Source of the DNA: an uncultured Chitinophagaceae bacterium | Lineage (GTDB): Bacteria; Bacteroidota; Bacteroidia; Chitinophagales; Chitinophagaceae | Direction of reading: 5' to 3' | NCBI GenBank assembly: GCA_903883945.1 | Contig: CAISCV010000079.1 | Span: 1-32,520, forward strand | DNA length: 32,520 bases | Part shown: positions 1 to 5,248 of the stretch, piece after piece | Numbering within the stretch: the first letter of the stretch is position 1 | How the letters are laid out: each line of letters begins with the position of its first letter | Program-made: the position numbers and the translations under genes | Notes under the pieces: model-generated | What the model saw: the letters and a program-made list of their open reading frames with translations, nothing else | Told to the model about the DNA's origin: nothing | Databases searched by the model: none

Positions 1-2
1 AT

Positions 3-464
3 GACTTTACCGTCAATCAATGGGGGGGCTTTGAAATGGGAGACGGAGAATATTTTTTTGATAGTACAAAAAAATTGAAACTATCAACCCCCGATTGGTT
101 TATAAAAACCGTACAAGTAGAAGAAAAAATATTTGAAACTACCTACATCCCGAGTAATGAAAAACACAAGGATAGCAAAACATGGGAAGAAGATTCAACC
201 CGTGATTTGTTTACTAGTGCTGTCACTTACAGAACCGATGAAAGCCAAATCATTGAATGGCTGATTTGGAATAGAAAAATAGGCATCTACGACCTTTACG
301 AAGACTACCAAGAAAACGTCCATATAGAACTAGACAATTTTTTGTGGTATTTTATTGGAGTAAACCAAGCAGGAAAAAAGGTAAGAGAGACCGAAATAAA
401 AGACCACCCACTTTTTAAGGAACTTGAAGAACTAGAAATAAATTCATTTAATTACTGTATATAA
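3..464 (+). CDS. Hypothetical protein, 5'-partial (runs off window start)
   Basis: The reading frame is open from base 3 to a TAA at 462-464. The codons before the first in-frame ATG (position 36) read like normal protein sequence (DFTVNQWGGFE), so the gene probably begins upstream of the window and the ATG at 36 is internal. The visible part has about 153 residues and is acidic and aromatic-rich (WFIKTV, EWLIWNRK, FLWYFIGV). It has no signal peptide or membrane segment. I do not recognise the family. A second small gene follows after 7 bp on the same strand, suggesting co-transcription. Both precede a GC-rich palindrome and a recombinase gene, which fits an accessory cassette. Confidence 0.6.
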   Translation, partial: DFTVNQWGGFEMGDGEYFFDSTKKLKLSTPDWFIKTVQVEEKIFETTYIPSNEKHKDSKTWEEDSTRDLFTSAVTYRTDESQIIEWLIWNRKIGIYDLYEDYQENVHIELDNFLWYFIGVNQAGKKVRETEIKDHPLFKELEELEINSFNYCI

Positions 465-471
465 TATTTCT

Positions 472-663
472 ATGAAAAAGCAAAAAATTTATGAGGAATT
501 TAAAGACAAATTTGGAAACGTTTATAAATTTGAAAATTATTTAGAATTTTCAATATTTTGGTTTAACATGAACAGAAAAACTGCTCAAAACCATTTCCCC
601 GATAATTTCCAAACGCTGCAAAATGTAGCTGCAAACTCAAAAGAAGCAAGGCAAAAAACATAG
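472..663 (+). CDS. Small hypothetical protein (63 aa)
   Basis: This short ORF starts with ATG 7 bp after the stop of the preceding gene and ends with TAG at 661-663. The product is basic and aromatic-rich (FKDKFGNVYKFENY, FSIFWFNMNRKTAQ) with no signal peptide or membrane helix. The tight spacing and shared strand argue that it is real and translated with its neighbour. I recognise no family. The stop codon overlaps the start of a GC-rich inverted-repeat region. Because it is short, it could be a spurious ORF. Confidence 0.45.
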   Translation: MKKQKIYEEFKDKFGNVYKFENYLEFSIFWFNMNRKTAQNHFPDNFQTLQNVAANSKEARQKT

Positions 664-748
664 GCGTATGTGGCGCACTGTGGAGCGTCCTGTCCTGTAC
701 TGCACCGCAGCGTGTGGGGCGATTAGAAAAACAACGCCCCTGCGGGGG
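663..748. repeat. GC-rich imperfect palindrome island between small genes and recombinase
   Basis: The segment is strikingly GC-rich compared with its AT-rich surroundings. Outer arms GGCGT-A-TGT (663-671) and ACA-ACGCC (731-738) are complementary apart from one bulged A. An inner imperfect stem pairs CAC-TGTGG-A-GC (676-686) with GC-A-CCGCA-GC-GTG (702-714), leaving a loop of about 15 nt. A further hairpin, CCCC-TGC-GGGG, sits at 737-747. A nested stem with bulges recalls single-strand-folding recombination sites, but the canonical integron attC core triplets are not arranged correctly. It could also be a structured terminator for the upstream small genes. Confidence 0.5.
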
Positions 749-805
749 ACCGACAGTTTGGTTTTATCTTTTAATTGTATGAACTAAGCAATAAAAATGG
801 GAAAT

Positions 806-832
806 GTCAAAAAAAATTTCCGCTACGCGGTT
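806..832 (-). terminator. Possible rho-independent terminator of the recombinase gene
   Basis: Read on the minus strand, a short GC hairpin (CCGC-GTA-GCGG, 820-830) is followed after AAA by a run of eight T (809-816). It lies about 50 bp beyond the stop of the minus-strand recombinase gene. The stem is only 4 bp, so the call is tentative. Confidence 0.4.
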
Positions 833-879
833 ACAAAATTGATTAAAATCTATAATTTATTATCATCCAAATGGAAACA

Positions 880-1983
880 TTAGCCAATAGAAGGATAAGC
901 AATTTTAACCTCTTCCATAATATCATCAATTCCTAAACTCTTAAAGTACATATCAGTAGTTTCTATACTGCTATGTCCCATCAAAAGTGATATGTATTTC
1001 ATCTTTATCCCATTTTTGTACATCATGACAGCTCCAGTATTCTTCCATGAATAAAAAGAGTGTCCAATGGGCAAATCCAATGAATTCAAATACATTCGAT
1101 GCCTGTTATACAAAGTATTCCTTGCAATTTTATCTGCATTGGGAGTACCACCCCTTCCGAAAATAAAGAAATGATCAGGAAAGCCCTCGATATAAGATTC
1201 AAGAACTTCTTTCAAATCTGGCGCAATGGGAACAAAACGAAACCTACCCGTTTTTGCAGTTTGCTCGGATATTCTAAACTTCCAACTTGTATCCTCTCGA
1301 TTGATAATATCGCCAATCGTTAAACCCATCAACTCATCACCAGGGCGAATGAAACAATAAAATTGTGTTAGACAAGCCGCCCATAATTGGGGGTCAAGGT
1401 TTGCAATTAATAACTTCATACTAACTTGTGTCTCTGGACGAAACCATGTTTTAGTATGCACTTGCTGATGCAAGGCCTTTGAAGCATCAAAAGGATTAAA
1501 CTCCATTTTTCCCTGCTCTTCCAAGTCTTGGAAAATACTTTTCAGATTCCTTCGATAACTATTGATTGAGACATTGCCCAAGTTTCTTTTGTCTTTTAGA
1601 AACGCCAAAAACTTCGTACCGGAAAGCAAATTTATTTTACCATCAGTCTCTGTCCTAAACCATTCAGTGAAAACCTTAAACTTAGAAGTGTAAGCATATC
1701 GTGTCTTCGGCTTTTTACCTTGAATTCTCACTTGCACAATATCTGCCAGCTCATCAATCATGACGGCGCTTCGAAGCTTAGCAAGATCTATATCCTCAGC
1801 GCAGGAAGCAATAAGACGGTCAGCCTCAAGAAGACGGTCAACTATATTGACAATCTTATTCAATTCACCATACTTTTTTAAAGGATTGCCTCCAGAAGGA
1901 TTTGGGTACTTAACAAACCATTGTTTGCTCATGTCATGATCCAATGGATAGAGGACGGCTAGTTGTTCGTGAACTCTTTTCAT
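880..1983 (-). CDS. Tyrosine-type site-specific recombinase/integrase with variant YxxK motif
   Basis: The 367-residue length and layout match phage-type integrases. An N-terminal core-binding SAM-like domain (about 95-165, with an NSYRRNLKSIFQ-type helix) precedes a C-terminal catalytic domain (about 180-350). Visible catalytic positions are Arg213 in FIRPGDEL, a candidate beta-hairpin Lys244, His337 in LLMGHSS and the presumed nucleophile Tyr346 in TTDMYFKSL. The usual HxxR box is Y311-S-W-K314, so both the His and the second Arg are replaced. Variants of this kind occur in some Bacteroidota integrases, as I recall them. The ATG at 1981-1983 is followed upstream by a 490-bp non-coding stretch with palindromes that could be operator or arm-type sites. 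It probably mobilises the flanking accessory DNA. Activity is unproven given the substitutions. Confidence 0.88.
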   Translation of the reverse strand: MKRVHEQLAVLYPLDHDMSKQWFVKYPNPSGGNPLKKYGELNKIVNIVDRLLEADRLIASCAEDIDLAKLRSAVMIDELADIVQVRIQGKKPKTRYAYTSKFKVFTEWFRTETDGKINLLSGTKFLAFLKDKRNLGNVSINSYRRNLKSIFQDLEEQGKMEFNPFDASKALHQQVHTKTWFRPETQVSMKLLIANLDPQLWAACLTQFYCFIRPGDELMGLTIGDIINREDTSWKFRISEQTAKTGRFRFVPIAPDLKEVLESYIEGFPDHFFIFGRGGTPNADKIARNTLYNRHRMYLNSLDLPIGHSFYSWKNTGAVMMYKNGIKMKYISLLMGHSSIETTDMYFKSLGIDDIMEEVKIAYPSIG

Positions 1984-2038
1984 TTTACTTGAATTTAAAT
2001 TATTTTAAAAACAAGACTTGAAGAAAACCGCCTTTTTA

Positions 2039-2213
2039 GTCTGTAGACCAAACCAATTGGTCTACAGGAATTTTCCGAATCCGCTGAAACCCTTTGTCAG
2101 CAAGGGTTTCATTGAAATTGGTGGAGAATAGCGGGTTGTCTATTTGCATTGATATTCAATAAGTTAAGAGCGGTATTCCTGTCTATAGACAATGATGTTT
2201 TGTCTACAGACAA
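2039..2213. promoter_or_regulatory. Cluster of GTCT-NN-AGAC palindromes upstream of the recombinase
   Basis: Four related elements lie in the 490-bp gap upstream of the recombinase (1984-2473). They are GTCTGTAGAC (2039-2048), the near-match GTCTACAGGA (2060-2069), GTCTATAGAC (2181-2190) and GTCTACAGAC (2202-2211). The first two form a perfect 11-bp inverted repeat, CTGTAGACCAA (2041-2051) and TTGGTCTACAG (2057-2067), around a 5-nt loop. The pair nearest the recombinase start could overlap its promoter. Binding by a repressor or by the recombinase itself is inferred. The rest of the gap shows no convincing gene. Confidence 0.5.
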
Positions 2214-2425
2214 GACCTGAAAGTCCGTGTCTGTCTGTATGTTCTCTACAAAAACAGAGGTTTGTGATGAAAAAATAATACTCTTTAACCTGGTTGTTAA
2301 AAAGATCCTCCCAGATTGTTTTCTTCTCTCCAAATATCAATAAAAGATGTTTTTAGTTAGCTTATGTTGTTGTTTTACAACAATATTCGCGCTGTCTCAG
2401 CTTAATTGAATGACGAAGTTATAAC

Positions 2426-2442
2426 GAAAGTTCGACACTTTC
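2426..2442. promoter_or_regulatory. Inverted repeat upstream of the small HTH-like gene
   Basis: GAAAGT and ACTTTC arms (2426-2431 and 2437-2442) flank the 5-nt spacer TCGAC. The element ends 31 bp before the ATG at 2474. Its position suits an operator for the downstream small regulator-like gene, but there is only one copy. Confidence 0.25.
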
Positions 2443-2473
2443 TATTAAAATTTAAAATATTTAACTTAAAACT

Positions 2474-2671
2474 ATGGTAACAAAAGAACGCTTACTCTAT
2501 ATTACCCAAAACTTAGTCTTTGGAGATAAAAAAGAAGTATCAAGAAGAACAAGCATCAGATACGAAATAGTCGATAACGTATTAAGGGGAAGAAGCTACA
2601 GTACCAATGGTGCTAAAATTTTAACAACTGCTGAAGAAATAATTAAACCAAGACTAGGAGAGAGGCCGTGA
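2474..2671 (+). CDS. Small putative helix-turn-helix protein (65 aa)
   Basis: This short basic protein starts with ATG after an AT-rich leader and ends with TGA. It has the pattern of a small DNA-binding protein: a helical lead (TKERLLYITQNLVFGDKKEV), then SRRTSIRYEIVDNVLRGR, which resembles an XRE-like turn plus recognition helix, then a helical tail (AEEIIKPRLGE). There is no signal peptide or membrane helix. It is divergent from the recombinase gene, with the GTCT-NN-AGAC palindromes between them, so a control role over that region is possible. This assignment rests on pattern only, and the family is not firmly recognised. Confidence 0.45.
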   Translation: MVTKERLLYITQNLVFGDKKEVSRRTSIRYEIVDNVLRGRSYSTNGAKILTTAEEIIKPRLGERP

Positions 2672-3208
2672 TTTATCAAGCTCTTTTGAATAAATAGTTT
2701 TGACAGTAATGTCATTTGTTTGAAGCCACCTATTTCAATAGGTAGCTAACATTTAAATCAATTGTAATGACGCATGTTATTTCACTCGATAATTGGAACG
2801 GTAAGTTGATGATGCATTGTTTTCCAATAATAAGACCTTCAAGTGATAACTTGATTATCAGCAGCCAGATAAAATTCAATATTAAAGCCACTGCATCAAG
2901 TGTCCAACGCAGCTTGTTACTAGGGTCAATTATTTAAACCAGTTTTTAACTTGAATTTGATTTGATACCTTATGATGCATTTCTTGTTTTTTATAGCTAA
3001 TTGTGCGATGCAGTAGTTTAGTAATAATCACTATACCGATAATTGAGTTTACATCTACAAGGCCTTCAAAAAATGCCACAAATTGTGGCATCATTAATAA
3101 TAGTATGTTAGATAAGTTTTTTAATAGTGCCTCAACTTACCTCACAAATAAAAACGATAGCATTCCCATAAATAACTTAATCCATAACTTTATCCCCTAA
3201 ATTACAAT
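2672..3208. other. 537-bp non-coding stretch with inverted repeats
   Basis: I see no convincing gene here. The stretch holds several perfect short inverted repeats: ACCTATT-TC-AATAGGT (2728-2743), TCAAGT-GATA-ACTTGA (2839-2854) and the long operator-like palindrome at 3073-3091, listed separately. The heptamer TGATGCA occurs at 2810 and 2973, and its complement TGCATCA at 2892, with spacings of 82 and 81 bp. It probably carries the promoter of the fic pseudogene. Confidence 0.5.
3073..3091. promoter_or_regulatory. 19-bp perfect palindrome upstream of the fic pseudogene
   Basis: ATGCCACAA and TTGTGGCAT arms of 9 bp flank a single central A. The site ends 117 bp before the fic ATG. The length and symmetry suit binding by a dimeric winged-helix regulator. 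The Fic product itself has a C-terminal winged-helix-like segment, so autoregulation is a reasonable inference. Confidence 0.45.
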
Positions 3209-4303
3209 ATGAGCAATTACAAATTACCTTTATTGCCGCCTACCGAAGAGATTGAAACCAAAGCGGTTTTAAAAAAATTGGTAATAGCTCATAAAGCATT
3301 GGCAGAACTAAATGGGGTTTCCGAAACAATGCCCAATGAATTTATTATCCTCCATACACTTTCCTTGCAAGAGGCAAAAGATAATTCTGCAATAGAAAAT
3401 ATCATTACCACCCACGATGAATTTTACAGCAGCGACAACATTGCCTAGCAGTTTGCTAGTGCAGCAGCTAAAGAAGTGTACAATTATACTAAAGCATTAA
3501 AAGATGGTTTCACAGTTGTAAAACAAAAAGGCTTACTTACTTGCAACCAAATTATAGACATTTAATCAACGCTCGAAGAAAACAATGCAGGCTTTAGGAA
3601 ATTGCCCGGCACAGCATTAAAGAACGAACAGGCAGGCGAATCGGTGTATTCACCTCCTCAAAACCACGAAGAGATTGTAGCGTTGATGGCTAATCTCGAA
3701 AAGTTCATAAATGACAATTCCCTTTCGGATGCAGATTCTTTAATAAAGATGGCCATCATTCACCACCAGTTCGAAAGCATCCACCCTTTCTATGATGGCA
3801 ATGGGCGTACAGGTCGTATTATCAATATTTTATACTTGGTAAAAGGAGATTTGCTAAAGCTACCAATTCTGTATCTGAGTCGCTATATCAATCAAAACAA
3901 AGCAGACTATTACAGGCTTCTACAGCAGACTAGAATCACCAATCAATGGGAACCATGGATTTTGTATATACTCGAAGCTATAGAACAAACTGCGAGGCAA
4001 ACATCTTTAATGGTCAGAGGCATTAAAAGCCTGATGATGGATTACAAACAAAAAATCCGTACAGAGTTACCTAAAATCTACTCACAAGATTTAATCAATA
4101 ATCTATTCAAGCACCCATACACTAAGATTGATTTCTTGGTAACCGATTTACAAGTTTCGCGTCAAACTGCCTCCAAATACCTAGAGCAGTTGATAGAACA
4201 CAAATTAGTAACCATCCATAAAGTAGGCAAGGAGAATTACTATGTAAATGATGCCTTATTTGAATTCTTGTATAATGCCCCTGAACTTTTGAAGTTTAAG
4301 TAA
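3209..4303 (+). pseudogene. fic: Fic-family protein (AMPylase-like) broken by two in-frame stops
   Basis: One frame from ATG 3209 to TAA 4301-4303 encodes a full-length Fic protein of about 364 codons, interrupted by TAG at 3446-3448 and TAA at 3563-3565. Reading through gives continuous Fic homology. It starts with an N-terminal segment carrying the class II inhibitory-helix motif (NSAIENI, residues 59-65). The catalytic motif HPFYDGNGRTGR begins at about residue 192 with its His intact, and a C-terminal winged-helix segment (LQVSRQTASKYLEQL) follows. Intact Fic enzymes transfer AMP from ATP to protein hydroxyl groups. Both stops fit C-to-T changes in Gln codons (expected IAQQFAS and IIDIQSTLEEN). 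A shorter product from a TTG at 3602 would keep the catalytic motif but lose the inhibitory helix. A sequencing error is unlikely, because two substitutions would be needed. Confidence 0.85.
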
Positions 4304-4424
4304 AAAATTGAACACGTTCCTTTTCTCGTGTTAAGGTAACGGCAAAATCTTAACACGTTCCTTTTCTCATGTTAAGAAAACAGCAAAAACTTAACACGTT
4401 TTTCCGCTCATAGGTAAAAAACTG
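4304..4424. repeat. Three tandem ~40-bp stem-loop repeats after fic
   Basis: Three successive units (4304-4343, 4344-4384, 4385-4424) share the frame AAAA-n-TTAACACGTT...CTC-n-TGTTAA-n-GC. Units 1 and 2 fold into hairpins. In unit 2, CTTAACACG pairs with CATGTTAAG across ttccttttct with one mismatch. Unit 3 has lost its second arm. They begin right at the fic stop codon. They could be relics of a transcription terminator, a palindromic repeat family, or an operator array for the following umuD-like gene. Confidence 0.6.
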
Positions 4425-4428
4425 CAAT

Positions 4429-4519
4429 ATTTACCCACGTTAAAATAATCATGGGTAAATAATTTAAAAATATACCCGCGTACTAGCCGCTACAATCTTA
4501 CTCTTTTGAAAAGATTGTA
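4429..4519. repeat. Two inverted repeats upstream of the umuD-like pseudogene
   Basis: ATTTACCCA (4429-4437) pairs with TGGGTAAAT (4452-4460) across 14 nt. TACAATCTT (4491-4499) pairs perfectly with AAGATTGTA (4511-4519) across 11 nt. Both precede a C8-A9 homopolymer run (4525-4541) and the umuD-like start at 4598. An SOS-type operator is possible but not demonstrated. Confidence 0.4.
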
Positions 4520-4597
4520 TTCCTCCCCCCCCAAAAAAAAATATTTCTTACTCCCAATCCTCATTATCTCTTTTTTAGTTAAATAAATAAGTTTGAT

Positions 4598-4897
4598 ATG
4601 CTAAAAGATATTACGACACCTTTAACCTTCTGCCGCATTACCAACACAGACGCCTCCACTATTGCAAGCTACTTGCAAGAAATCCCCGCTGGCTTCCCTT
4701 CCCCCGCTGCAGATTATATACAAAAAGAAATAGACTTCAATGCCTTACTGATGCCCTATCCCTCTTCTACTTATGTTGTCCGGGTGCAAGGCGATTCTAT
4801 GATATAGGCATTCATTCCCAACTACGCTTTGCTTGTGGTCTACAGGTAAATAAAACCAATCAATAACCTCATAGAAGTAGCAATAGTAAATGGAGAT
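4598..4897 (+). pseudogene. umuD: UmuD/LexA-like S24 peptidase, disrupted
   Basis: The N-terminal 69 codons match UmuD-type autoproteases. A self-cleavage-like Ala31-Gly32 bond lies in IPAGFPSPAADY, and the nucleophile motif is VRVQGDSM with Ser67. TAG at 4805-4807 then interrupts the frame, which continues recognisably as AFIPNYALLVVYR, a second stop (TAA 4847-4849), then IKPINNLIEVAIVNGD. UmuD homology fades at about 4897, where the expected catalytic Lys region should come and an IS982-like transposase frame takes over. Intact UmuD is cleaved in the SOS response and activates the UmuC translesion polymerase. No umuC follows here. Two stops plus the truncation make this a clear pseudogene. 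Confidence 0.75.
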
Positions 4898-5083
4898 TTG
4901 GTAAGCTATATGGAGATAAAGGATACATCGTTAAGCAATCTGTATTTGAAAGGCTGTTCCATGTCGGCGAGCATCTGGTAGCCAAAATCAAACGAAATTT
5001 GAAAAACAAGCTCATGAGTATATATGATAAGAAAGAGAAGTGTTATTGAATGTGTCATAGACAGCTTTCATTGTACCTTTTAA
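4898..5083 (+). pseudogene. IS982-like transposase C-terminal remnant
   Basis: In a frame shifted relative to the umuD fragment, codons from about 4898 read FGKLYGDKGYIVKQ, then FERLFHVGEHLVAKIKRN, then LKNKLMSIYD. After a frameshift near 5030 they continue as RKRSVIECVIDS. This succession matches, from memory, the conserved GDKGYI, K-R/K-N-xKN and LLRKRxxIE blocks of IS982-family DDE transposases. The N-terminal half, the start codon and recognisable terminal inverted repeats are all missing. The remnant directly abuts the truncated umuD-like gene, so an old insertion followed by deletion probably removed that gene's 3' end. Another DDE family cannot be excluded. Confidence 0.6.
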
Positions 5084-5185
5084 ATCTTGATTATTAATAA
5101 AACGCTGGAATTAATATCTAAGTCTTACTTTTTATTTAATAATAATGTAATTTTAAATCGGAATCTACATATCTTTCTACATTAT

Positions 5186-5209
5186 CTTCTAATTGACAGA
5201 AGCTTTTTT
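5186..5209 (+). terminator. Possible plus-strand rho-independent terminator
   Basis: CTTCT (5186-5190) and AGAAG (5198-5202) form a 5-bp stem around AATTGAC, followed by CTTTTTTA. It lies between the decayed plus-strand region and the convergent minus-strand beta-helix gene. The short stem makes this tentative. Confidence 0.4.
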
Positions 5210-5248
5210 ATACTTGAATTCTAAGATTCAACTCCTGATTTACACAAT

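Noticed and set aside
663-738. Canonical integron attC site
   Set aside because: The palindrome folds like one, but neither strand has the required AAC...GTT arrangement of core boxes, and the recombinase does not look like an integron integrase.
2109-2333. Minus-strand 74-codon ORF upstream of the recombinase
   Set aside because: It overlaps the palindrome cluster, has no recognisable domain and lacks coding-like composition.
3003-3200. Plus-strand 65-codon ORF before fic
   Set aside because: It spans the 19-bp palindrome, has low-complexity composition and is better seen as the fic leader.
3446-4849. Stop codon reassignment (TAA/TAG read as Gln)
   Set aside because: The two fic stops fit Gln, but the umuD-like stops fall at positions where Gln is not expected (for example the Ser-like position before IKP). 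Intact genes in the window also end normally at TAA or TAG. Pseudogene decay explains the pattern.
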